Shown here one piece after another: positions 10,691-22,760 of a stretch of 64,000 bases of DNA. Where the stretch lies: NCBI GenBank assembly GCA_003993805.1, contig RSEF01000001.1, positions 93,766,458 through 93,830,457 on the forward strand, read 5' to 3'. Under the pieces are notes generated by a model. That model worked only from the letters and a program-made list of their open reading frames with translations, did no database searches and was not told the DNA's origin. Position numbers and translations under genes: made by a program. This DNA is from Himantopus leucocephalus (lineage: Eukaryota > Chordata > Aves > Charadriiformes > Recurvirostridae). Numbering within the stretch: position 1 is the first letter of the stretch; the number at the start of each line of letters is the position of its first letter.

Positions 10691-13172
10691 CTCATCCTTC
10701 ACGTATCATGTACCCAATTTTGAAAGATGCTGAGCTGCAGCATGATGCGTAGCTGCAGACCACAGCAGCTGCAAATGCATGTCCAAAAATCATGTGCCAG
10801 TATCTATGCTGGGTGCTTAAAAATGGAGACACTTAAAATTATGGATAATTTGGGGAGGAAAAAAAAAAAGTGTTTAAATGATAGGCTCTCAGAGTAAGTC
10901 AGTATTCAAGGCTGATATAAGAGACCATGAAAAAGTTAGTACAACCTGTGAACCATTTCTCACCTGATCAGCCACTTAGCTGCTCTAAACTGATGTATCT
11001 GCCCTGAAATTTTGGTTTATGTTAGGTTTTTTATGGGCTCATTTTACCTTTAGTGCCCATGTGACTGAATTAGAAATGTCACAACCTCTACCTCTTGGGA
11101 TCAGGCGGGGTGTACATACACACATTATACTTCTAGGAAGCTGGACTTAGATAATTTTCCTTCTGGTACTGCTATAGGGTTTGCTGGAGAGACACAGGCT
11201 GTTAATTCATAGAGAGACAAATTCATGCCCATGAATATATACTTCTGTAAAATGTAAATTTGGTTAAGTAACCTTCAGCATATATGGTGGAAGCTGAAAA
11301 TCCACAGCCATCTTCAGATTAGTCTGGTTAACCCAACCCTGTAAGATGGAAAGCTATACAGGGAAGTGGAGATCACCCTTATACCAGTGCATATCCAGCT
11401 GGCAAATTCCAGCTGGTAGCCACTTCTTACTTTATCTCGCATTTAACTCTAGCGGAGAGCTGTGAACTGGTGTCAGATGCAGTTTAATTAATCAGAGGAT
11501 GTATGCCAAGCTAGGTCAATGTTGGTGGTCCTGCTCCTTAGCAGAGTCGGCAGAAGCTTTGGAGAGCTGCAAGGAACTGAACTTGCCTGCCCTATTCATT
11601 TTGGTGAGGACACCACCAACTTAGTTAAAAGGCAAGAAGCTTTGACTTGGGTTCAGCAAGTCCTGAGGCTCCTAATTTAAGCTCATAACTTGACCAATGG
11701 AAAGTTAAAACTCTTCCTAAATTTCAGCTTGAGGGATTTGATTAGAAGAAATGGGGCATTTGGTGTTTTTCAAAACAGGTCTTTTGCTGTGGTGGGGTCT
11801 GAACTGGAAAAGGGGACTCAAGTCCAGCAGAGCTCTGAGGTTGCTCTCGGTCCAGATCTCACACTCCAGACCTTCATGGCTTTGACTCCAATTGTGCTGC
11901 CCACATGTCTTGTGCAGGGCAAGAGCAATACTCCGCACACTCCAGGCTGATGTGTTTGGCAGTGTGTCCGCTTGTTGGAAGAACGGGAACAGAAATGATG
12001 GCATAGTGGAAATCAGAGAGGTTAGAGCAGGGCAAAAAGGCTCAGGACAAGACGGGAAACAGGAAAGGTAATGGGTTTGGATAGAGGAGACCTGCCTGAT
12101 TGTAGGTGTCATGGGGAGAAACAAGTGGAGAATGGTAAAAGGGCACAGGAATGAATGGACGTGGGATGTGGAAGAGATGATGCGGCTGCAAATGTTTAGG
12201 AGGCAATGGTTCAGACACTAGGAGAATAAAAGTGACATTTAGGAGAGCAAAGGCATAAGGGGAATGGAGAGTTTAGTTCAGTTTATTTGGTTTTGACTGA
12301 CAAAGTAAGATATTTGGATGAGCATGGTAAACTCAGTGAAATGCAGACTCTGTTTTGAATTGTAATTTTTACAGTGGACCTCACTCTGTGGCACAATCTC
12401 TGTTCTGGGTTAGAGTATTCAGCCAGCAGATTGTTGAAACACAGGCTGAGAGGGCAGTGTAAAACCGTGAATAGTCACCAGTTCTGGTGTTCCTGTACCT
12501 TCATCATTTGCTGCCAACAACAGACTTTCCGGATGAATGCTCCTCCTTGAGGAAGGGGCTGGAAATTCCCAATCAGTATTATACAGTAACATGGGGCAGA
12601 TGATAATTCTTAAGGGGTTGAAGGGGTAGGTCACCGACTGACATGTATCATAAGTCTGGGTTAGAGGGAGAAATGACTTGCCGGGCCTCCAACTCCCAAA
12701 ACTGAGTGAGCACAGATAAGGTGAAGTTTATCTGAACAGCGTTTGTTATTTTGCAAAACTCTGTAACTCCTTGTTGCTTTCTTAAGAATAAAAATTATTA
12801 TGGTTTAAAAAAAAAAAAAAAAANAATCCAAGTATTAGCTTGTTTTCTTAGTTTCATCACATTAATGTTTGCTTTGCTTTCAAATCAGATGTGGTAGTTC
12901 CTGTACCCTCATATCCATTATGCTCCTTTTCTCTGCTCCACTCTTCCCTATAATTTTCCTGGTTGAAGACTACTATTTGTATTTATTATTTATATTTATT
13001 TTATATTTAATTAATTTTTAACAATTATTCTTATTTTTTTACCCCATCCTCTTTGCATAGCCACTTTCTCCTTCCCGGTTCAGTTATTTACTTCTATGAA
13101 AAACTTTCTCTTCTTTTAAAAATCCAGTTTCCACATTGATACTACATTGTATCTACAAACATTTGGACATCT

Positions 13173-13237
13173 TTTTGGACTAGATGATCTGAAAGGTCCC
13201 TTCCAACCTTAACAATTCTATGATTCAATTCTATGAA
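13173..13237 (+). mobile_element. CR1 LINE 3' tail fragment
   Basis: 'ttggactagatgatctgaaa' followed by 'ggtcccttccaacctt' and 'attctatgattcaattctat' is the plus-sense 3' end of CR1, severely 5'-truncated (about 65 bases). Confidence 0.85.
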
Positions 13238-14087
13238 CATTTGAAGAAGAGTTTTCTGTGCCCATCTCTCTCCTTACTCTTCACCTACTTTTAATAACCT
13301 TGTGTCTGTTCAGCCAGGCAGCTACAGAGGTATTTTTGCGTCTTTACTTGGGGTGCAAGTTCCACAGCCGCTGTGCATTGCCCACAGAAATTCTGGGCTT
13401 CTTTCACATCCAGTTTCCTTACTGCTACAATCCACAAGCTACTGCTACAAGCATTCTCTTACGTCCTTGATGTTTTTTTCTTTCTTTTCAAACAAAACCT
13501 GCATATACAGTATGGGCCTATTCTTACTTAGCTTCCCACTTAATTTATATGTAAGGAAATTATGATCACACGCTCTAAATTTATTTTTGATGACCACTTG
13601 CTCTATGACTTAATTGCTATTTACAACTAACAAATCTTTTGTAGGTTCATTTACGGTTTTGTGAAGGAATTTGTCGTCTGTCATATTGATAATTATAGGC
13701 CTAAGGCCCGTTATGATCATCAGAGATTATTCTCTGGTCCGTAACTCTAAAGTTACTTTCCCCACGGCAGCATAGTTCTTACTGGGATTTGTCTCCTTTA
13801 ATATTAGCTCTCTCCCTACATATCCAGTTACAAACTTGAGCGGTTCACAGCTGATTCTGACTGCACCAGTCAAAAGCCTCTTTTAACTTTTTGAGTTTCA
13901 CCAAAACAACCTACAGCATCATTCAGGTGATGATAATGCACTGTTCTCATCTTCCTTCCTAACAGTCCTGAACAGCAGAATATTTTAATAAGAGGGACAA
14001 ATGTTACTCTGCCGTATTTCTGTTACTTGCATGATAGCTAGTTTACACCCCATATTAGCCAAGTTCTTCTCAATAGTAGCAGGCAAT

Positions 14088-14327
14088 ATAACAAGGGGCA
14101 ATGACAACAAGTTGAAGCTTGGGAGGGTCAGGCTGAAATTCAGGAACAATTTTTTTTACCAGCAAGGTAATGCAGCACTGGAACAGGTACCCAGCAAGGA
14201 GGCGGTATCTCCACCCTTGGAGGGTTTCCAGACTTGGTCGGACAAAATCATGGTGACTTGACTGAGCCAGAGGCCTGGATCAGAGACCTCTGGAGGTCTC
14301 CTGCCACCACCACTTCTATGATTCCGC
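14088..14327 (+). mobile_element. CR1 LINE 3' fragment
   Basis: Plus-sense CR1 3' region: 'acaaggggcaatgacaacaa', 'gctgaaattcaggaacaatt', 'ggagggtttccagacttggt', ending at 'cacttctatgattcc'. It is truncated at the 5' end and has no ORF. Confidence 0.85.
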
Positions 14328-15879
14328 AGCATCACCCGAGATTCCCTGTAGTACACAGGCACCTGCCTCCCTGGCCTCACCTGCTTCCCTTAGCTGAACT
14401 AGATAGCCCTTTGGCTACTGGTATTGTCTGCTGCTGCTTCTCTCATCACAATTAGTATATTCTTTCCCTTTGTTGTTTAGGCCTCTGTCCATCGATACCT
14501 CCTTATCTGTCATCACATAGTTATTTAACTGGTTTTCGTCTCCCTGCCTATGAAACCGATACACAGCCCTCTCCCAGCAGCTGCAGCATCACTGAATGGC
14601 TCTCTTGAACATGATACCTACACAGTAAAGTTACATTTACCAGACAGCTTAGTAAGTTGCACAACTTTTTACCAGAGCTGTTTGTTTTAGGCAGGCTGAT
14701 CCAGCATGCAATGGATTGTAGCTACGGAGAATGGAAGAGAGTCCCAGCTTTAGCAGACATATGGAAGGATTTGATTATAGAGAAGAGCTTACTGCTCTGC
14801 AAAACAAAGTCTATCACAACTGCTGGGTTTGAACTTCTCTGCAGGGAATGACCCAAAACTCGTTTCACAGCCACAGCACAGGCTGCAGACCTCCCCCAGA
14901 TCCTCTGCATAAACAGCTAATGGGAAAATCTGCTGAAAGGCAGTTTTGTCCACGTTGGAGCTGGTAGAGAAACAAATCAGTGAAAGGAGCCTTGCCTTAG
15001 CAGACACCGCTGCGTTTGCCTGGGGTGAAGGAGTTGCACCAACGCTTGTGCTGTGCTTCATTGGCTGACGGGAATAGGTGGGTGCCCTCTGAGAGCACAA
15101 ATAATGCCAGATAATAACATGTAGGGCCAGGGGAGCAGAGACGAGTGCGTCTCAGATTGAAGAGGCTTGCAGGGACTCTCAGGGTGTGCTGGTAGGTGTG
15201 TGATACTACCCCGGTGGGGCAGTGGGAGAGCTAGTCAGGGCTGCTGGCCGTGTCTGACAGCTCAGGGCTCCTAAGCATAACTTCAGCAGCAAGGATTATA
15301 TTCCTTGTCAGGCTTTTCTAAGAAGGACTGAAGTGGTGAGTGAGGATGGGATTGGGATGCAAGGGGTAAGTCTGTATCAAGAACCTGTATCTGGCCAGTA
15401 CAAGGTGCTTCTTGGGCTGGTTTTCAGGAAATTGTACTGGAAGACGTGGGGCTGGGGGTGATAACGGTTTCCTGCAGGTGTGTATACATGATTATATCAA
15501 CAAGGGTGAGTTGTGTTACTGCAGGGCTGGCAAGACTGTGAAAAGAGGAACAGACCAGCACAGAAGCAGCCATTTTCTCTCTGTGTGTCTGAAAGACGGG
15601 GAAAAGCAGTAGTGAAAAATACCGTCAAAGCTCATCCATTTCCTCTCTCGCAGCTCGCTTTTTTCCCCTGTGTGATGTTTTCTTCCCACGAAGCCGGGGG
15701 GCTGACTTGGCGGCTGGTGGTGGCACCACACGCTGCTGCCAGGGCGTGGGGGGGGGGNAATTTGCAGGGGAAAAAAACAAACCAAAACAAAACAAAAACC
15801 AACCAAAAAAAAAAAAAAAACGCTTCAGCCTCCAAGACTCGCACAAAGCTAAAGTCGTCTAAAAAGCAAGTGGACAGCC

Positions 15880-16330
15880 ATATGGCTGCTTTCAGAGACT
15901 GCCCAGCCAGGGCCGGAGGAGACGAGCGCGCACGCAGAAGTGCGGTGGGAAACGCTGATATAATATTGCTTTAAAGAGGCACCCGGCAAAAGCCGCCCAG
16001 CCGCAGGTTTGGGGATGCTCCTCGATCCCAGCCCGCGGCACCCCGCTTCCCTGCCGCCTCCGGCCTCCCGCGCTCGGCAAAGGCAGAGTTAACGAGTTTA
16101 AGGGTCGGGGCTGCTGCTCCGCCGGAGCGAAAGCGAAAGGACGGGCGGCGCGGCGGCGCCCGGTTTCGTTCCCGCAGCGGGAGGATTCCGGGGCTCGGAG
16201 GCGGCGGCGCCGCGGGGCAGGATGGCCGGGGGGCTGGTGCTGTGCGGGACCCTGGTGCTGTGCGGGGCCCTGGTGCTGTGCGGGGCCCGGCTGGCCCCGG
16301 CGGCGGGTGAGTGGCGGGGACGCCGGGACG
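15880..16330 (+). promoter_or_regulatory. TAPBPL: TAPBPL CpG-island promoter with interferon-type element
   Basis: The GC- and CpG-rich block begins near 15890 and runs through the first exon. GAAAGCGAAA at 16129-16138 matches the IRF/ISRE consensus (GAAANNGAAA) and sits 84 bases before the ATG. No TATA box is obvious. Mammalian TAPBPL is interferon-gamma inducible, so the element fits. Whether it is used in this species is inference. Confidence 0.65.
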
Positions 16331-19300
16331 GGGAACGGGGCGGGGGACGGGGCTCGTCCTGCGCTCGTACACCCACCCCACCCCCTCCATTGAAGGTCTC
16401 CCAGGGAAAACTAGGGTCTTCCTAAAGACCAGAGGAGGGTGGCGCAGGGCTAGAGGGGTCCCCTGCCAGCAGGGCTGGGAGAACAACCCCAAAGTGGCCG
16501 CCGGCCCCCAGCCTCTCCCTTATTTATCCCCCCCATCCCAGAGAAACTCATACACTCCTGTTTGCAGTGGGGTTCACGCACTTAACCGGGTCTTTTCCCT
16601 CCCTAAAGGGCCGTCGCAAGCTCCCACACCAGCGCCTCTGTTTCGCAGGGTGGATATCGCCCTGGGCTGCTCCTACGTGGGGGAAGACATCCGAGGCTTG
16701 CTGCGTGCCCTGGGTGGCTCGTCCTCCGAGCACCCTGCTACCCTTGTGCTGAGGGGCATCGACGTGAGAGATGACGGGAACTTGGATGATGTAACTGACT
16801 ACAAAGTCCCACAGGAAAATCGTGACCCCTCTTCTCACATTGTCTTTGAAGCCTCAGGTGAGCGGGAGAGCTGGGGTGGGAGAGCTGCTGCAGGGGTTTT
16901 GGCCACTTACATGCACGAGGCTTCTACTAGATTTTTCTTTAACTGAGTTTAGACAGTTTTTGAACAGCAGCTAAAGTTTCACACATGGTTTCCTGAATTC
17001 AGCAATTGTGACTTTAAGAAATGAACTTTGTGGAAGATGTTGAGGCACCTCTTTCCTGCAGGGGCTTTCCTAGATTCCCTGTCTCTTGGGAAATACTTTG
17101 TCAAAAACAACTCGGGAATTATGCCACTATGCCGTATTATTGCACCCATAAAGAGCGTTCACATCTTCAGTCATGCAGGTGTTTTTTGCTAGCAGGAAGC
17201 ATGGTGGTAAGCGGGCATGAAGCAGAGCTGTCCTGCTCAGAAGGCCGCCTGTGTGCGCCTTGGCTCTCCTTACTTCGCTCGCAGGTGCCAACCTGCAGTC
17301 CAGCCTCTGTGGCCCTTGCTTCACGCGTGACTTTGCAAACACACTCACGCAGAGGTCTGAGCCTGTACTTCACTGTGGTCTTCTTCGCTGCCCACAGTGC
17401 TTATCTGTGAGCATGGGCTTCAGTACAAGCTTATTCAAGGTTCTGAGACATTTTCAGAGAAAAAGCTGAAGGCCCGGCAGGATCCATTAGCCTGGGTCCA
17501 AGCTCTTCTTCAGGTGGTGTGGATGGAATGGGCATTGGTGAGTTCAAGCACACTACAGCCGGGCTACTGTCAGGCATTGCAGACACTGAGTTAGCTTCCA
17601 GTGATGTCCACAGAACGCGTGTAGGTCACTAGGCTGCTTACGCCTACGCTTAAGCCCATGCTGTGATCAAAGGCACAGATACAGCGTGCATCCAGTACAT
17701 CCAGTACATCCAGCCACTCCTGCCTTCTTGCCACCCTTTCTTTCCTTACCTGAGAATCTGTTCTGTTTACTCTCCTTTCCTAACAGCTTCTTTTGCGCAG
17801 AGTGAACTCTGTGCAATCTGGCGGGATAAAATGGAACCAACAGACTGAGGGATGTAAGACAGTCGTGGCAAACCTCGCGTATTCTTTGCAGGCCTTCATC
17901 TGTTAAGCTTAGCCTGGCATTTCTGGGCTCTGACTGACCCAAACAGCGCATGATGCTCCTCCAAAATAATGTGTCTCATCAGCTTGTACTTTCTTTCCCC
18001 TTTTGGATTCAGACAGTTAAGCCTCTTCCTCTATCCTCGCAGCCCAGTTGGTATCCATCCCACATGCAGAGTCCCTGCTGCACGCAGACTGTGAAGGGGA
18101 GGAGGTGAACTGCGAGATCTCCCCATACAGCTCCCAGTGGCCTGGCCAGGGGCCCTGCCGTACCTCCTGGTTCATGGCCACCCTGCAGCTCTCCAGCGGG
18201 ATCAGTATTGTCCTGGTGCTCAGAGGACCCCACTGCGACAGCCAGGAGGAGGCAGAAGAGCACGATGCAATACTGCACCCAAAGCTGAGGATTCCTATGA
18301 GCAAGGAGGGGACGTTGCTGACCACAGGTGACCAGGTGGCCCGGGGTATCCCCACAGCACCAAGGGGCATGAGGGGAGGGGCCCCTGCCTCCCCAGGAGT
18401 CTCCACCTCTCACCAGGACCTGAGGGCTGCCAGGAGCTGGTGTTTAGGGAAAAAGGGGTCATGCATATTGCCCTTCCCATGCCTCCTCTCAAGGTTTCCC
18501 ATGGCCCAGCCCCTGAGGATGACAATCACCTTCAAGATCATGGCATGCACTTGGTGTCCACCAGCCTCCCTGCCCACTAAACCCACCGGGCTGGCTTCCT
18601 CCAGCTCTTCAGTCCCCATGGCCCCTGGGGCACCACATAGAGTGCCTGTGCCTGCTCCTCCTCCTCCTCCAGGTGTGGAGTTCACTGCCAGCCCTTCCAC
18701 CACCCCTTCCCACCGGAGGGTCCCTTCTCTAGCAACATCTGTTTAACTCTCTGCTTCCCTGTGCCCTTCTTTCTGTTTCTAGTTGAATTTCAATCGTCAT
18801 CACGCAACACTTCCCTGCGCACACACCTTGGCGGCTCAGTCACCCTCGACTGCCGCTTTGCCTTGGCTCCCGGCTCCTCGCTCTCCTCCCTGGAGTGGAG
18901 GAGGCAGCACCAAGGCAGTGGCCGCATCGTCTTCCGGTACAAGGTGGGGAGCGCAGGCCCAGAAGCCCAGCCAAAAGTCCACGTCGATGTGGCGGAGCTG
19001 CTGGGGAGTGGAGATGCATCGCTCAGCCTGCAAGGAGTGAGCGTGGGAGACGAAGGAACGTACATCTGTTTGGTGTCCACCCCACTGTACAAGGCCCAGC
19101 ATATCATCCAGCTGCACGTGGCCGGTGAGGAAGGGAAATGCCAGGGGGGGAGCAGGAGTCCCATGTCCCCAGGCACTGACACTTCGCCCTGCACCCTTAT
19201 CCCATCGCTCCCAACACTTATTGTCACAGACAGCTCGTCTTCTCTCCCTTGTGGATGGGGACTTTTGTACTCTGCTAACAATAAGTCAATTCCCTCTTTA

Positions 19301-20737
19301 TCTCCTCCAGAGCCTCCAAGAGTTCGTGTCATTCCAGCAGTGGTGTCATTCGAGAGAGATGTGACAACTACTCTGACCTGCAACATTGCTGGCTATTACC
19401 CCCTGGATGTCTCGGTGAGCTGGACACAGAAGACTTCTGAAGATGCCATGGAAATCCCTCTCTCACACGCACATTTCTCCAGCCATCGGCAAAGCCGAGA
19501 TGGCACCTACAGCATCACCTCCTACCTCAGCATCAGCTCAGCCACAGCACAGGCACCAGCCACCTACAGCTGCCATGTTTCACACACGGCCCTGGCAGAG
19601 CCCATCTCTGTGAGCGCCCATCTTAAGGCACCAGGTAGGTGTCAGGGGCAGAGGGGAAAGTTCTTCATCCTGCCCAGACCTCCTCCCACCTCATCTACCC
19701 ACCACAGGGATCAAAACCTCTGAGTCACACCACATCTGCCTGTTTCTCCATACTTTCCTTCTAGTGTCATCTCATACCCATCCTCTCTTATCCTCCTCTT
19801 TCCTTTCCCTTTCATTTCTTTAGCTTTTATTTCACTCCCTGAAGCTTTTGGGGAGCAGGTGTCTCATTTCCTTCAGAGGAAAAGAGATTTTATGACCGAA
19901 AGTGGAGCACCAGAGCAAAAGTTTGTAGCACGTGGGCTGGACCCTGCTGGACAGGCACAAGAAAACAGCCATGTCCCAAGCAGTTAGATGCCCAACTGGA
20001 TTTGATGTTCATCTGGAGACCGATGCTGCTTGAGAACTATAGCAAAATACCCTTCTCCCCGTTGGAGCTGTTGGGGTTCTCAGTCTCCCTGCTGATGGGA
20101 GATTGCTCCTGTGTCTCCTCCTGACCTAGCAGGGAAAAGCAAGCAATACTGCTGCGTAACAAGTTACAACACTTAAGTCCAGCCAGTGTAACTGGCCCTG
20201 CGTCTGTGTGGCTTTAGCTCACGTGTTTCATGTCACAGCTGTGTATCTGACAAGAGCATGCATGTGGTCACTTGCTGGGGGAGCTTGTTTAACTGTGACT
20301 ACTTGCTGGCTGTTCAGCCACTCCAGCCAACCTAGCATCACTGATCCTTCTCTTCCTCTGCAGAGCAAACGGGACTGGAAGGACTGGTGGGGGGTTTCAT
20401 TGCTACCGTCATTTTCATCATTGTCCTCTTCATTGTGCTCAGGAGAAGAGCAGGTAGGAGCTTAAAATGCTGAGACACTTCCCTCGTGGGTGAGATGGAC
20501 CAAGTGGCATCATCCTCTCCCCTGCACCTCCACTCAGGAGAGATGGAGGACAGGATGTCCCAGGGTCCTGGAGGGGGAGGTGGGGAGCAAATGAGCTGGG
20601 GACTCATTTCTGGTGGAAGGCGGCATGAGATGATGTTTTGCACCACTTTGGTCTTCCTGAATCTTACTTCTTTTTTTTTTTCTCTCTCTTTTTTAGCTAA
20701 ACCAAAGTCTGAGCAACTTCTAAGGGCTTCAGAATAG
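16222..20737 (+). CDS. TAPBPL: TAP-binding protein-like (TAPBPR), MHC class I peptide editor
   Basis: Tapasin-related chaperone that edits peptides on MHC class I in the ER/Golgi. Seven exons join in frame: 16222-16306, 16609-16857, 18043-18327, 18783-19124, 19311-19634, 20364-20453, 20697-20737. They encode 471 residues (human 468), and every exon boundary is phase 1. The signal peptide consists of three near-identical LVLCG repeats. The N-terminal domain keeps its cysteines (LGCSYV; LLHADCEGEEVNCEIS). A V-type Ig domain follows (SVTLDC ... DEGTYICLVSTPLYKAQ), then a C1-type Ig domain (TLTCNIAGYYPLDVSVSW ... ATYSCHVSH). A transmembrane helix (FIATVIFIIVLFIVL) and a short basic tail (RRRAAKPKSEQLLRASE) finish the protein. 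The acceptor of exon 2 was chosen because it gives the needed phase. The tail is much shorter than the human one. Confidence 0.96.
17683..17716 (+). repeat. Three tandem 10-bp units in a TAPBPL intron
   Basis: 'catccagta' units repeat three times (catccagtac-atccagtac-atccag) inside the second TAPBPL intron. It is too short to be more than a simple repeat. Confidence 0.7.
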
Positions 20738-21029
20738 AAGGAACCCTTGTGTCACCCACTTGCACTCCTTTGCCTCCCATGTCTTGACACATACTGCTCA
20801 GAAGAGCCAGCCCTGTCCAAATATTAACAGAACTATTGGTCGGTATGGGAGGGGTAGGGCTGCCCTTGGTGGAGGAGCTGAGTGACCGATCAGAGGTGGA
20901 CTCACAGAAAAACGTATCTTCATCTTGGGAGGGCAACACTGATGATAGCCTCAGCTCTTTGCTAGGGTGCGGCGTTAGATGCAACATGCGTATGTTTTTA
21001 GAAAAGCTTCTTCTCCGGTTTCAGGGAAA

Positions 21030-21035
21030 AATAAA
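21030..21035 (+). terminator. TAPBPL: Likely TAPBPL polyadenylation signal
   Basis: AATAAA about 290 bases after the TAPBPL stop codon, followed by a TG/TA-rich stretch (21040-21180) that could act as the downstream element. Confidence 0.6.
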
Positions 21036-21039
21036 TTGT

Positions 21040-21180
21040 ATATAGGTAAGTGTATGACTGTATATATGCATGTGTATACGCAGATATATGTATGTATGTA
21101 TACATGTTGTAAATAGGTATACAGCATTTAGACATGTATGTATCTGTAGATGTATATAGGTACATATGGTTAATGCCTAT
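21040..21180. repeat. TA/TG-rich low-complexity tract
   Basis: Runs of 'tatatg', 'tgtatg' and 'tatgtatgtatg' just beyond the TAPBPL polyadenylation signal. It is a degenerate alternating purine-pyrimidine microsatellite. Confidence 0.75.
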
Positions 21181-21202
21181 GAGACAGCTGTTTAAGATAT
21201 TT

Positions 21203-21322
21203 ATAGAATCACAGAATGGTTAGAGTTGGAACGGACCTTAAAGATCATCAACTTCCAACCTCCCTGCAGGGACACCTTCCACTAGAGCAGGTTACTCAAA
21301 GCCTCATCCAACCTGGCTTTTT
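21203..21322 (-). mobile_element. CR1 LINE 3' fragment
   Basis: 'atagaatcacagaatggtta' followed by 'gttggaacggaccttaaag' and 'ccttccactagagcagg' is the reverse complement of the CR1 3' end. About 120 bases are retained. Confidence 0.9.
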
Positions 21323-22269
21323 ATGTACGTATGTGTTTTAACTGTGAAGTTGGGCAAGTCTGTAGGCAAAACTGGTACTTCAAAATGGTGAATCCTCAAA
21401 CAGAGGAAGTTATGGGTTAAACTGATCGCAAGTCAAGCGATCAGAAAAATATGACTCTCCAGGAGAAAGCTACAATAAAAATTTTAATAGAAATTTCACT
21501 GCTAGAAGTTTACAAGATGGAGAATATCTGTGGTTCTGTCACTGTGAAAAAGACAGGCACGATTAAACGCTTTTCCTGCCTAACAGGGAATTTGAAGGTA
21601 ACACTTAGAAATCTTCCCCAACAGGGGAAAAAAAGGCAGAAGGAAGGTGTGGATGAAAAGGAGGTATATGGCACACAATAAAAGTGAGAATTTATGGAGC
21701 ATACAAGGGGATAAGGAGTGTTCAAAATAATCTGGAAAAACTGGATTTTTGCAAGTGCTAACAGCACTTGGAAGGAGGTTTTTTTCAAAATACATTGAAA
21801 ACCAAGAAATTCTAGCAAAGGCCTAGGCTTTTGCTGGGTGGATATAGGTAAAAGTGTTGATAGAGAAGATTTCTGATGGAAGCGTTTTGATACAGAGAAG
21901 ATATTTGTTTGTATACAGAAAGAAACATAATTGTACATTCATACTGCATGAGGATGGTAAACAACTTCCTCATCTATTTGCAAACCAAGGAAGGTTTTAA
22001 CAGTATCTGTTAAGCATAAGTATTTTCAGAATGGTAGCCAAGAAAATTTGCATTTCAGAGTCATAAAAGGTTTGGCTGAGGAGGCACCTGGCCCAATGGA
22101 GTTAGGTATTAAAAAGTCCTGGCATACTAGAGAAATCCCAAGATTTTGGAAGAGTGTGTTGTGCTAGTGTTCACGGGAGAAAGTGAGATGACACCAACAA
22201 GTGTTAGATGGTTCCACAGTAATAATCCTACGTAAGAGACTGTGAAGTTACTACAAGTTAGCTAACAAA

Positions 22270-22760
22270 GGCTTCAAGAATGAGAATAACATTAATAATT
22301 TAGTATGGTTTTTTTTAAAAAAAAACAATTGTGAGAAACAAACCTGACTTCATTCTTTGATGAAATAATACATTTTGTTGATAAAAGTACTGGTGCAGAT
22401 TTAACAAACCAAGAAATTTGTGAATTCTGAAGAAACAATAATAGTATATGTGTACATCATAATTTGCATTACATGGATTAATTACTAGCTAACAGACAAA
22501 TGGCAAAAATTCATTACCCAAAAAGAAGCAGCAATCACTTCTGAAAGTGTGTGCCTCTCTGCAAGAACTGTGCTGTTTAATATTTTCATCAGGAAATGCA
22601 GTTGTAAAAAATATTGTTGATAAAATTTGAAATGGCAAGATCAGTAGCTATAGTGGAGGGAGTCCTTCAGATCAACATAAGTCACCTGGCCGGCTGAACG
22701 TACTCAAACAAGATAAGATGCTCAGCAATGCCAGCGGAGTCTCCTCAGGTACAGGACCAC
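22270..22760 (+). mobile_element. Fossil LINE (old CR1/L3-type) ORF2 remnant
   Basis: 'gagaaacaaacctgacttca', 'tttgatgaaataatacattttg' and further on 'gtgctgtttaatattttcat' (frame reading LFNIF) recall the reverse-transcriptase part of an old amniote CR1-like LINE. Many stops and indels destroy the frame. The flanks 22020-22270 may belong to the same element. Assignment rests on pattern memory. Confidence 0.45.

Larger units (their letters stand above)
9057..15880. other. Intergenic region between FBXO40 and TAPBPL
   Basis: No recognisable protein-coding exon on either strand. Contents are AT-rich single-copy DNA, the candidate terminal exon at 9811, paired ancient SINE-like copies at 10320-10690, a poly(A) run with one N at about 12810-12823, a strongly AT-rich stretch at 12970-13040, two CR1 relics, and a poly-G/poly-A stretch with one N near 15750-15820. 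Short frames in the region lack homology that I can recognise and look like chance. Confidence 0.6.

Noticed and set aside
15971..16492. Minus-strand 173-codon frame over the TAPBPL promoter
   Set aside because: Repetitive Pro/Arg/Ala translation mirrors the signal-peptide repeat and the CpG island; no family resemblance.
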